Shown here one piece after another: positions 44,290 through 51,368 of a DNA stretch of 51,368 bases; position 1 is the stretch's first letter; each line of letters starts with the position of its first letter. Under the pieces are notes generated by a model. That model worked only from the letters and a program-made list of their open reading frames with translations. It searched no databases and was not told where the DNA came from. A program made the position numbers and the translations under genes. Origin of the DNA: Planctomycetota bacterium (GTDB taxonomy: Bacteria; Planctomycetota; JACOTG01; JAJDCM01); assembly GCA_029260825.1 (NCBI GenBank), contig JAJDCM010000170.1:1-51368 (forward strand), given 5' to 3'.

Positions 44290-45423
44290 CTATTGGGCGG
44301 AAACCTCAAGAGTCTTCAAGAGCTCCCCAAGACGGCTGAGCCCTTCGGCCAGGTGATCTTTCTCGCAACCAAAGCCGATGCGAAGAGAGGAGTCGAGATG
44401 AAAATGTTCCCCCGGAACGAGAAGAACGCCCTTTTCCCTTCTCATCCGATGAACGATCTCCTCCGAGCTCGATGCGTAGGGGTGATGCACCATGGCAATG
44501 GCACCCGCCAGGGGCGGTATCGAAATGAGATCAGGTGCCTCGGTGCAAAGCCATTCGGTAAGGAACTCGTGATTCTCCCGGATCCACCTCCGGGTCCGAC
44601 CGAGCAACTGACTTCGTTTCTCGGGTGCAAGGGCGATCCGAGCCAGCCTTTCGCTGAGGGCCCCGGGAGCAATCGATGTGTAGTCGTGGTAGGACCAAAG
44701 GTCCTCGGCCATCGAAGGAGTGGTTACCGCCCACCCGATCCGGAGCCCTGGCAAACCATAGGCCTTTGAAAGTCCGGCCGTAACGATCACCTTTTCATAT
44801 TGACCAAAGAGAGTGGGGGAGATGTCGCCGGAAAGCTCGGCTCCCCGGTAGATCTCATCGGACAGGATCCAGCAATCATTGGCTCTGGCGAGGTCAACGA
44901 TCCGATCCAGGTCCGGGTCAGTGAACCTGGCTCCTGTTGGATTATTCGGGTTGCAAAGAGCAATCAAGCTGGTCTTTTTTGTCACGACCGACTCGAGCTC
45001 CTTCAGATCGGCGGCCCACCGATTCGCCTCAAAATTCGGACGCAGATTCCACGGGCGGACGTTTGCTCCGAATCCTCGAAGAATCCCCCAGGCCTGAAGA
45101 TAGTTGGGGACCATCATGACGACTTCGGCCCCGGGCTCGACCAGTTTCCAGGCGGCCAGGAAATTTGCCTCCGACCCCCCGTTCGTCACGGTGACACACT
45201 CCTCCGTCGCGCCGGGATAGGTGGCGGCAATTGCTCTTCGCAGTTCGGGAGTACCGTTGGTTTGAGGGTAAGTCAGGGGAAGATCAAGGACTTCATTTTC
45301 GGAGCAATCCGCCAGGAGTTCCCGGACCGTAAGCGGATGAACCCCGCTTTCGGAGAGGTTGATTTCCACCTGGTTTTCGAAGAGAGACTGGTTTCGTTCG
45401 AGAACGAACGGCTCGATTTGCAT
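44290..45423 (-). CDS. PLP-dependent class I/II aminotransferase
   Basis: A 377-aa fold-type I aminotransferase. The cofactor lysine is Lys220 in SKAYGLPGLRIGW. Other family motifs are TYPQTNGTPELRRAIA, VTNGGSEANFLAAW, LCNPNNPTGA and ILSDEIYRGAEL, and the C-terminal arginine in SSLRIGFGCE binds a carboxylate. The substrate is uncertain; the family includes amino-acid transaminases and enzymes similar to those for unusual arginine derivatives. The ATG at 45423 is taken because the protein start fits the family; the frame runs 129 codons further, antisense to the thioesterase gene. It is divergent from that gene by 79 bases and 74 bases upstream of the yfhO-like gene. Confidence 0.93.
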   Translation of the reverse strand: MQIEPFVLERNQSLFENQVEINLSESGVHPLTVRELLADCSENEVLDLPLTYPQTNGTPELRRAIAATYPGATEECVTVTNGGSEANFLAAWKLVEPGAEVVMMVPNYLQAWGILRGFGANVRPWNLRPNFEANRWAADLKELESVVTKKTSLIALCNPNNPTGARFTDPDLDRIVDLARANDCWILSDEIYRGAELSGDISPTLFGQYEKVIVTAGLSKAYGLPGLRIGWAVTTPSMAEDLWSYHDYTSIAPGALSERLARIALAPEKRSQLLGRTRRWIRENHEFLTEWLCTEAPDLISIPPLAGAIAMVHHPYASSSEEIVHRMRREKGVLLVPGEHFHLDSSLRIGFGCEKDHLAEGLSRLGELLKTLEVSAQ

Positions 45424-45447
45424 GGTTTTTTCACCGCAGTGTGAATG

Positions 45448-45474
45448 TTGCACGAGAATCTTGCAGAATATAGT
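45448..45474 (+). promoter_or_regulatory. Candidate promoter for the thioesterase gene
   Basis: TTGCAC (45448-45453) and TATAGT (45469-45474) lie 15 bases apart, shorter than the usual 17, so this is a modest candidate. It lies in the 79-base divergent region and would start about 20 bases before GTG 45503. Confidence 0.3.
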
Positions 45475-45502
45475 AGAGCCCCGAGAATTGAAAGGATGAT
45501 AC

Positions 45503-45931
45503 GTGGACGAATCAGCCAAAGCAGTCCTGATCGATCGAGCAAAGCGGATTCCCATTGCGGATGCTCTCGGAATCGAGTTCCTTGGCTTCGAAGAAGGAGT
45601 TTGTCGCGCTCGCATCCCGAGAAATAGGGCTTTTGACGGTGTTTTCGAGACCGTCCATGGAGGCATTCTCATGACCTTTGCCGACAGCATCGCCTGCTTT
45701 GCCATCATGACCCTCACCGGCGAGGAGGAGATCATGGCGACAACCGACATGGGCATTCGGTTTCTGGCCCCTTGTCTCACCGATGTAACCGGGGTGGCTC
45801 GCGTGATCAAATGTGGGCGGACCCTGTGCCCGGTTTCTGTGGAACTCTTCGATGCCAGGGAAAAGCTCGTGGCGGTCGCTGACGTGACCTACATGCGACT
45901 TCCCAAAATGCCGGAGAGGAAGAACTCGTGA
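45503..45931 (+). CDS. Hotdog-fold acyl-CoA thioesterase, PaaI type
   Basis: A 142-aa protein of the PaaI-type thioesterase family. It shows the hotdog helix with VHGGILMTFADSIACFAI, then ATTDMGIRFLAP, VTGVARVIKCGRTLCPVSVELFD and VADVTYMRLP. Such enzymes release CoA from acyl- or aryl-CoA esters. The start is GTG 45503 with AAAGG seven bases upstream; the nearby ATG at 45496 is out of frame. It is divergent from the aminotransferase gene and its stop is one base from the convergent DUF993 gene. Function is predicted at family level only; the natural substrate is unknown. Confidence 0.92.
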   Translation: MDESAKAVLIDRAKRIPIADALGIEFLGFEEGVCRARIPRNRAFDGVFETVHGGILMTFADSIACFAIMTLTGEEEIMATTDMGIRFLAPCLTDVTGVARVIKCGRTLCPVSVELFDAREKLVAVADVTYMRLPKMPERKNS

Positions 45932-45932
45932 A

Positions 45933-47162
45933 CTACGTGGTCCAGTCCAAGCTTTCCAGTCTCTTCTTGGCCAGCACCGCGTCATCCAGAACTCCTGCCT
46001 CGGAGGCGAGAGAAGCGGTCTTGAGATAGTAGTCTCTCGGGCGACAGTCTTCTTCGTGATTGATCAACATGAAGTTCGATTGACGGCCACAAAGCCAGGA
46101 AAGGAACGCCAGGCCCGATTTGTAGAAATGTGTCGGTTCCTGGAAGATCCAGCGAGACAAGACTTCCGCTGGACGAAGGATCGACCGGAAATGGGCGTCT
46201 TCTCCTCGAGAGAGAAGTCGAAGAGCGAGGCCCGCCGGGCCGGCGATGGCATCGAGGATCCCCAGGAGTGCGTGACTGAAATCACCCAGGGCCACCTCCT
46301 GGTTTCCGATCGTCACCCATCTCTCAACCGGAGCTGCCTTTGTCGCGCTCGGGTCAAAGTTCCCACCAAGAATCAGGTTTGAGAAATGAAAGTCGTCTCC
46401 GGTCAGCACGATCTGTTCTCGCTGGTGGATTTCCCGGCGAATCTGGATTTCTCGATGCGCATCGAGCAAAGAAAGTTTGCACCCGCGAACCTTTTCGGGA
46501 TCAAGTGCGAGAATCCGTTCGAAACTCTCCCCCGGGAAATAGCCGGCGAGATGGGGATGAAAGGCTTCGGAGAGCCAATGAACGAAGATCGGACCCGAAA
46601 GCTCATTTACAATTTCGCGGTAGACTCGAACATACTCATCCTCCTCCAGGTTGTTCAGGGACAGCCACGGAAGGGGAAGGAGGATCGGCATCCCGCCTTG
46701 TTCCTGAATGAAGCGAGCCTGTTCCACGACACCAAGGATGAGGTCTTCCGGATTCTTGACGTTCTTGATGTGATCGGCGCCTGCCCCCGCGATAAAACCT
46801 TTTTCGGGGGCAAGTCGGCCGCACTCCTCGATCAGCCGGCGAGCACTATTCCAGCCAAGAGAGAATCTTTGGGCCGTATCCATGGCCTCGGCGATCCCGA
46901 ATCCTTCAGAAGATAGATTCCGTCGAATGGCCATGGTTGCGTCCCAATCGATGTGGGAAGCAATCTCCTCCGGACTCCCGGGATGGGCAACGCTATGTGG
47001 TACGTCAGCATAGTCGGGAAAAAGCACGACGTGAGCGGCAGCAAGCGCCCATCGAACATCTTTGCCTCCGGAAGAGTCTTGCCACGCCTTCTGAAAAGGG
47101 AGAAGAGTATCGTCTCTTAGATCCAGAGACTGGCCGCCTTGCAGGGTCACGGTTGTTCTCAT
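45933..47162 (-). CDS. DUF993 protein, aldolase-like barrel
   Basis: A 409-aa protein of the DUF993 family, annotated in many genomes as related to dihydrodipicolinate synthase. Family features are ALAAAHVVLFPDYADV, GFGIAEAMDTAQRFSLGW, FIAGAGADHI near the middle, then GPIFVHWLSEAFHP, KVRGCKLSLLD (with the lysine expected for a Schiff base) and VLTGDDFHFSNLILGG. The reaction is unknown. The start overlaps the stop of the upstream oxidoreductase gene by four bases, so the two enzymes are likely consecutive steps of one pathway. No signal peptide; cytosolic. Confidence 0.9.
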   Translation of the reverse strand: MRTTVTLQGGQSLDLRDDTLLPFQKAWQDSSGGKDVRWALAAAHVVLFPDYADVPHSVAHPGSPEEIASHIDWDATMAIRRNLSSEGFGIAEAMDTAQRFSLGWNSARRLIEECGRLAPEKGFIAGAGADHIKNVKNPEDLILGVVEQARFIQEQGGMPILLPLPWLSLNNLEEDEYVRVYREIVNELSGPIFVHWLSEAFHPHLAGYFPGESFERILALDPEKVRGCKLSLLDAHREIQIRREIHQREQIVLTGDDFHFSNLILGGNFDPSATKAAPVERWVTIGNQEVALGDFSHALLGILDAIAGPAGLALRLLSRGEDAHFRSILRPAEVLSRWIFQEPTHFYKSGLAFLSWLCGRQSNFMLINHEEDCRPRDYYLKTASLASEAGVLDDAVLAKKRLESLDWTT

Positions 47163-48595
47163 GGAGCAGCCTTGATCTTCTTCAGGGTTTGTGCTTCTGG
47201 AAGTCGTCTATAATACTCATCGAGCGGATAGCACCCACTGATGAACCCATGCCTGGGGGCGGTGGTGCAATCGCTAAAGGTTCGACAGATTTTTCGGCGC
47301 TGGAGAGGTTTTCCAAAAAGAACGTCTCGAGGGAGGTCCGGATAGATCAATGCCATTCTTCCCAGGCCAACGAAGTCAACATGGCCGAGGCGAACCTCAT
47401 GCTGGGCGACGTGAGGTAGGTAGTCCTGAAGATAGCTGTACCCGCTGCCGACGAAAATCATGTCGGGAAAAGCTTCCTTGCATTTTCGCGTGGCCTGGAT
47501 GTGGGCCAAGACGCTGAGAAGCGGGTCGGTCGGGGGCAGATAGCCGTCGCTTGGTGGGTAGGCAGCTGGTCTTTGCAAGTGTGGCGTCGCGTAGGGAGAA
47601 CCAAGGGTCACGTTGATCAAGTTGATTTGCAGATCGCTTAGCAGTCTCAAAAAGAGTAGCGGCTCTTCCCAATCAAAAGTAAGCGGACGATCGGGACTGG
47701 TTCCGAACCCGAACAGGTAGGGGATGTGATCTTCCCACCCCACGGCTTCTCCAACCCGAGTGTCTTGGTTTGGCGAGTAAGGAAATACATCGAGAATGGA
47801 GGCCCTGACTCCGATCTCAAGTCCGGGACAAGAAGTTCGAATCGCTTCAATGATCTCCCGAACAAGCCGGGTTCGGTTGAGAAAAGTACCCCCGTAATTT
47901 CCTTTTCGATGGCGGGCTGACAGGAGCTCGTGAAGAAGATAGCCGTGGCAACATTTTACATCCACGAAATCGAACCCCGCGTTCCAGGCCGCCTTCGCCG
48001 CCCGCACATAATTCTCCCCGATTGCCGAGAGCTCAAGATCTGTAAGAGTCGGTTGATCCGGGGAGACTCCATACTTTTGATCCAGGATCGGGTGATGTTG
48101 GACCAGCAAGGGAGCAAGTTTGTCCTCTGGCCGGGAAAAGCGGCCGGAGTGAGTGAGCTGAAGCCCCACAACCAACCCGCTCGTTGACCCTTCCTTTTCC
48201 TGATGGGCGCCGCGAAGACAGGAAAGGAGACGGGAGAGACTCTTCTCCGGATCGGCCTTCTTGTTGAAGAAGAGCTGGTTGGGATTGGCCCGTCCCCCGG
48301 GTTCCACCGCATAGGCCTCGCAGCCCCAGATGAACTTGGCACCGCTCTCCCCGAACCGTCGCCATCGCCTCAGCGTATGGGGAGAGGGGAGTCCGTCGTG
48401 GGTTCCGTCCCACCCCTCCATGGGGTGAATACAGAAGCGATTGCCGATGGTTCGCGCCCCGATCTTGAGGGGACGACCCAGAACGCCATTCTGCCCCTCC
48501 AGAGTCAGATCACAGTCAAAGTCGGGATGGATTCTCCGCAGAGTTTCTTGAAAAGCTTCAACACTTTTATGTTTTCCCGGTGAGACCCAGTTCAT
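47159..48595 (-). CDS. Old-yellow-enzyme family NADH:flavin oxidoreductase
   Basis: A 478-aa flavoprotein of the OYE family. The TIM barrel starts at NGVLGRPLKIGARTIGNRF with IHPMEGWDGTHDG; other motifs are VVGLQLTHSGRFSRP, FVDVKCCHGYLLHELLS, GVRASILDVFP and FVGSGYSYLQDYLP, then GLGRMALIYPDL. The C-terminal part has cysteines in KICRTFSDCTTAPRHG and SGCYPLD, a common pattern in this subfamily, possibly metal- or cluster-binding. It overlaps DUF993 by four bases. Substrate is not predictable; reduction or oxidation of a small carbonyl or cyclic compound is inferred. It is divergent from the MBL-fold gene with about 119 bases between starts. Confidence 0.92.
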   Translation of the reverse strand: MNWVSPGKHKSVEAFQETLRRIHPDFDCDLTLEGQNGVLGRPLKIGARTIGNRFCIHPMEGWDGTHDGLPSPHTLRRWRRFGESGAKFIWGCEAYAVEPGGRANPNQLFFNKKADPEKSLSRLLSCLRGAHQEKEGSTSGLVVGLQLTHSGRFSRPEDKLAPLLVQHHPILDQKYGVSPDQPTLTDLELSAIGENYVRAAKAAWNAGFDFVDVKCCHGYLLHELLSARHRKGNYGGTFLNRTRLVREIIEAIRTSCPGLEIGVRASILDVFPYSPNQDTRVGEAVGWEDHIPYLFGFGTSPDRPLTFDWEEPLLFLRLLSDLQINLINVTLGSPYATPHLQRPAAYPPSDGYLPPTDPLLSVLAHIQATRKCKEAFPDMIFVGSGYSYLQDYLPHVAQHEVRLGHVDFVGLGRMALIYPDLPRDVLFGKPLQRRKICRTFSDCTTAPRHGFISGCYPLDEYYRRLPEAQTLKKIKAAP

Positions 48596-48714
48596 GGGAA
48601 AACCCCTTGGTGATTCATGGAGTGGACTTTAGTACAGAGAAAGGCCGATGGGAAGCTCCTCCTCAACTCCCTTCAAATCCTCGGGTTGGCATAGTAAGTC
48701 AGGGGAAGTTTTGG

Positions 48715-49653
48715 ATGTCTCTTTCGAAGGTGCTACTGGAGCCTGCTGGCATGGAAATCATTCCCCTTGACCTTCGCTTTCGCGGCGTGGAAAAAACGAT
48801 TGCCTCCTATCTGGTGATCGGACCCCAAGGCCCGGTCCTGGTCGAGTGCGGCCCGGGATCAACTCTCCCCAACCTCATCGAGGAGCTCGCAAAGAGAGGA
48901 TTCAAGCCAGATGACGTCCGCCATGTCCTTGTCACTCACATTCACCTGGACCATGCTGGTTGCCTCGGGTGGTGGGCCAACAAGGGTGCGAGAGTCTATG
49001 TCCATGAGGTGGGAGCACCTCACATTGTTCAGCCGGAAAACCTTCTGAAAAGTGCCCGGCGCATCTACGGAGATCAACTGGAGCCGATCTTTGGCGACGT
49101 TCTTCCGGCAAGGGCGAGTCAGGTTCAGGCGGTTCGAGGGGGCGACGTACTGGAGGTGGGAGGTCTTCGATTCGAGGCAATCGACACTCCAGGGCATGCA
49201 AAACATCACCACGTCTTTTGTCTTGACGGAGCGGCGTTTACAGGTGATGCCGCAGGTGTCCGCCTGCCCGGGATCCCGTACATCGATGTTCCGGCCGTTC
49301 CTCCAGAATTTGATCTTCCCGCCTGGCGCAAGACCTTTGACATCCTGAAGAGCCGAGATTTTGAAGTCCTGTATCCGACTCACTTTGGTCCCGTCCATGA
49401 TGTGAGCGAGCATCTGGAAGCGTTCGCGGAGCATGTTGAGAACGCTTCGAGCTTCATTCACAAAGAGGTTGAGATGGGAAGTGAGCGCGACCCTCTCATT
49501 GATCGGTATGTTCAATGGAATCGGGAGCGATCCGAGACTCTCGGAGTCACCCCCGCTGTGTTTGATGCCTATCAAAGCGTCAACCCCATGTCGATGTCGG
49601 TCGACGGCATCCGAAGGTACTGGACCAAACAGAGGGAACAGGCGAAGAAGTGA
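48715..49653 (+). CDS. Metallo-beta-lactamase fold hydrolase
   Basis: A 312-aa MBL-fold enzyme. The first strands read TIASYLVIGPQGPVLVECGPGST. The metal site is THIHLDHAGC with His75, His77, Asp79 and His80, followed by HAKHHHVFCLDGAAFTGDAAG and the last ligand in VLYPTHFGPVHD. The C-terminal 60 residues are helical. The start ATG 48715 is supported by AGGGGA eight bases upstream; the frame is open to 48580, but those extra residues would overlap the divergent oxidoreductase gene. The stop is three bases from the convergent HemN-like gene. A hydrolase of thioesters, lactones or phosphodiesters is possible. Confidence 0.92.
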   Translation: MSLSKVLLEPAGMEIIPLDLRFRGVEKTIASYLVIGPQGPVLVECGPGSTLPNLIEELAKRGFKPDDVRHVLVTHIHLDHAGCLGWWANKGARVYVHEVGAPHIVQPENLLKSARRIYGDQLEPIFGDVLPARASQVQAVRGGDVLEVGGLRFEAIDTPGHAKHHHVFCLDGAAFTGDAAGVRLPGIPYIDVPAVPPEFDLPAWRKTFDILKSRDFEVLYPTHFGPVHDVSEHLEAFAEHVENASSFIHKEVEMGSERDPLIDRYVQWNRERSETLGVTPAVFDAYQSVNPMSMSVDGIRRYWTKQREQAKK

Positions 49654-49656
49654 TTC

Positions 49657-51141
49657 TCAGCCGGTGGACGTCTTCCCCCCGGACGGAAGAAGCTGGCGAT
49701 TGTTGACGGGATTCTGATCTTTGAGCCTCCCGGCAATGATCTCCTGGCCGAGAACTTCGCCTTCCCGGATGTACTCGTCGACCGCCTTCTTTCCTTCGGC
49801 TTTCTTGAGGTCGCGAACAACATGGCCCATGAAGACTTCGCCAAGAATCGTGAGGTCAAAGCCGTTTCTGCCGCGGGTGATCAATCCCTCGTTTTCAAGG
49901 GCGCCAAATGTTTCCACCTGTTCGGCAGAGAGAGCATCCTCCTGAATCATCTGTTGAAAGGCACGATGGGGGAGCCCTTCGAATCGAAGCGGGAAGACCC
50001 AGAGGGCCGTATCTTTCTGATGAACCAGGGAACAGTTGGGAAGGCTAAGGGGTAAGTCGCCGGCCTCAACCGCGGTGCACCAGGGAAGGAGCTCACTTGT
50101 TTGTTCAAGCCTCGTTCCGGGGACCGAGGTAATCGAACTTGCCCCGGCGGCGATGAGGAACCCTTCATAGTGATTCTGGCCGATGCACTCGTTGCCGCTG
50201 ATCTGCTCAAGAACCGATCCGGGCATGCCATCGGGAGACACGTAGGTATTCGTGCCGCGTCTTTGCCAGCCCTCTCGCAAGAAAGCGGAGTAGGTGTTGA
50301 GTCGCATGAGAGCTTGCTCTTTTGGAGGTGCTTGCGGTGGAAGATCACCACTGGCCAGCCCGGCCATCATGGAAGGGGATGCTCCCGGGGTGAGCAAGTA
50401 GGAAGAAATGGAGTTGATTGCCGGATGAGTCATGAGAATGCGCAGGTCTTTTTCAACTCGATTCAAAGATTGACCCGGAAGACAGGTGATCAGGTCAGCG
50501 TTGACGACAGGGATTCTTCCCTTGAGCATGGCCAGGACCCGGGGTAAATGGTGCAACCGACGTGGCTGCCGGAGAAGAACTCGTAGTTCCGGATCTAGGG
50601 TTTGAATTCCAAACGACACCTTCGTCACGTTGTACTTGACGAGCTCTTCAATGAATTCGGGAGTTGTGGTTGACAGGGTGATCTCCACCGAAATCTCGGT
50701 TTGATCGGAGATTCCAGGTAGGTCCCTGATGGTGCCCAGAACCCGACCGATGTGCTCATGCAGAAGGTCGGGGCTTCCACCTCCGATGTGAATCGACTTG
50801 ATGGGCGCACCGCATATCCTGGACCGTTCCAGTTGATCCCGGATCTGCCAGGACAGGAGGGTTGCGTAACGGTCGGCGAGAGAAAAGGAAAGGCTATTCG
50901 CACCGGAAAAAGCACAGAAACGACAGTGCTGGGCACAAAAAGGTATGTGAAGATAGAGCTGAAGAGAGGCCTCGGGCAGGACGGCCGCCGTCTCGAATCC
51001 GTGCTGGATATCAGCCGTTCGAAGACCTGGGTCCTGGGGTAGCATCCAGTAGTCAATGGTATTTCGTGCTAGCCGATCGTACCGAGTGCCAAGAAGGCCA
51101 CGATCGGGTAGCGCCGGGTTTTTGAGTAGAGTGTGCGGCAT
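49657..51141 (-). CDS. HemN/HutW-like radical SAM protein
   Basis: A 494-aa radical SAM enzyme of the coproporphyrinogen-oxidase-like group. The cluster motif is CXXXCXXC (Cys69, Cys73, Cys76) in LHIPFCAQHCRFC, followed by IKSIHIGGGSPDLL, EISVEITLSTTT and VSFGIQTLDPELR, the standard core of the family. The C-terminal region (about 380-470) carries the HemN-type winged-helix part (LPHRAFQQMI, then LENEGLITRGRNGFDLTILG). Members include true HemN, HemW heme chaperones and HutW/ChuW heme-degrading enzymes; the sequence alone does not decide between them. No other heme genes are near. Start ATG 51141 lies 79 bases from the divergent lipoprotein gene. Confidence 0.9.
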   Translation of the reverse strand: MPHTLLKNPALPDRGLLGTRYDRLARNTIDYWMLPQDPGLRTADIQHGFETAAVLPEASLQLYLHIPFCAQHCRFCAFSGANSLSFSLADRYATLLSWQIRDQLERSRICGAPIKSIHIGGGSPDLLHEHIGRVLGTIRDLPGISDQTEISVEITLSTTTPEFIEELVKYNVTKVSFGIQTLDPELRVLLRQPRRLHHLPRVLAMLKGRIPVVNADLITCLPGQSLNRVEKDLRILMTHPAINSISSYLLTPGASPSMMAGLASGDLPPQAPPKEQALMRLNTYSAFLREGWQRRGTNTYVSPDGMPGSVLEQISGNECIGQNHYEGFLIAAGASSITSVPGTRLEQTSELLPWCTAVEAGDLPLSLPNCSLVHQKDTALWVFPLRFEGLPHRAFQQMIQEDALSAEQVETFGALENEGLITRGRNGFDLTILGEVFMGHVVRDLKKAEGKKAVDEYIREGEVLGQEIIAGRLKDQNPVNNRQLLPSGGKTSTG

Positions 51142-51220
51142 CGAATCTCCATGCGGGGCTGAGTTTCCAGCGGTCTCCTCCCTAACGTCGGAGTGTTACA
51201 AGGAATTGATTTCGCACCTT

Positions 51221-51368
51221 ATGAGCCGGAAGAAGGACATGAAGCCGATTTCCCCCCCTCGAGTCATCTGGGCTCTCCTTCTTGTAACCACGATCAGCCT
51301 CTCAGCTGGTTGTCGATCTCTTGACCCGACGCGGTTTGACGAACGACTGCGCCAAGCCACTTTTGATG
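51221..51368 (+). CDS. Lipoprotein gene, 3' end cut by window
   Basis: An open frame from ATG 51221 to the end of the window encodes 49 residues. The leader has three basic residues, a hydrophobic stretch (VIWALLLVTTISLSAG) and a textbook lipobox LSAGC, followed by a mature start CRSLDPTRFD. An ATG at 51239 would also keep the signal. The rest of the protein lies outside, so no function is proposed. A GTGTTAC stretch at about 51193 resembles the inner palindrome half of the 33119 repeat, though this is likely chance. Confidence 0.7.
   Translation, partial: MSRKKDMKPISPPRVIWALLLVTTISLSAGCRSLDPTRFDERLRQATFD

Overview
The window is 51,368 bases of gene-dense bacterial chromosome, estimated by eye as moderately GC-rich. 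It most resembles Planctomycetota or a close relative. The evidence is the type of genes present: a planctomycete-type cytochrome c domain protein, sulfatase-family enzymes, an ECF sigma factor of the TIGR02999 type, Ser/Thr kinases beside ECF sigma genes, a kinase fused to a formylglycine-enzyme-like domain, SBBP repeats, and S41 and Tricorn proteases with signal peptides. The taxonomic call is an inference from gene families. I see no tRNA, rRNA, CRISPR array, insertion sequence or phage gene. No gene-free stretch exceeds about 285 bases.

Left part (1-18986, all plus strand): the 3' end of cobalamin-dependent methionine synthase, a HEAT-PDZ-S41 protease, a secreted 746-aa protein, a lipoprotein MsrB, a SAM methyltransferase, a secreted SBBP-repeat protein and a canonical sulfatase. 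These are followed by an ECF sigma factor with a kinase/FGE-like fusion under a good sigma-70 type promoter, a second ECF sigma factor, and a YtqB-type methyltransferase.

Centre (18988-27257, minus strand): the most interesting block. A 1199-aa polytopic membrane protein, a PspA/IM30 protein and a 111-aa unknown protein are followed by a membrane histidine kinase and an NtrC-type sigma-54 activator. A sigma-54 promoter with every core base matched, TGGCAC-N5-TTGC, lies directly upstream of the first gene. This looks like a self-contained envelope-stress circuit of the phage-shock type, with a two-component pair in place of PspF.

Right-centre (27477-35067): a stand-alone planctomycete-type cytochrome protein, then a tightly overlapping minus-strand trio (ApaG, gluzincin lipoprotein, sulfatase-like lipoprotein). 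Next come an ECF sigma factor and, divergent from it, a Ser/Thr kinase with an N-terminal anti-sigma-type zinc finger and a C-terminal DUF3365-like domain carrying a CXXCH heme c motif. That kinase could couple redox or ligand sensing outside the membrane to phosphorylation and sigma-factor control.

Right part (35239-51368): a Tricorn-type protease with a long acidic linker, a GNAT acetyltransferase, a sulfatase with an altered active-site motif, a YfhO-type membrane protein with an inserted LamG-like region, an aminotransferase divergent from a hotdog thioesterase, an old-yellow-enzyme/DUF993 overlapping pair, a metallo-beta-lactamase-fold hydrolase, a HemN-like radical SAM protein, and the start of a lipoprotein gene cut by the window edge.
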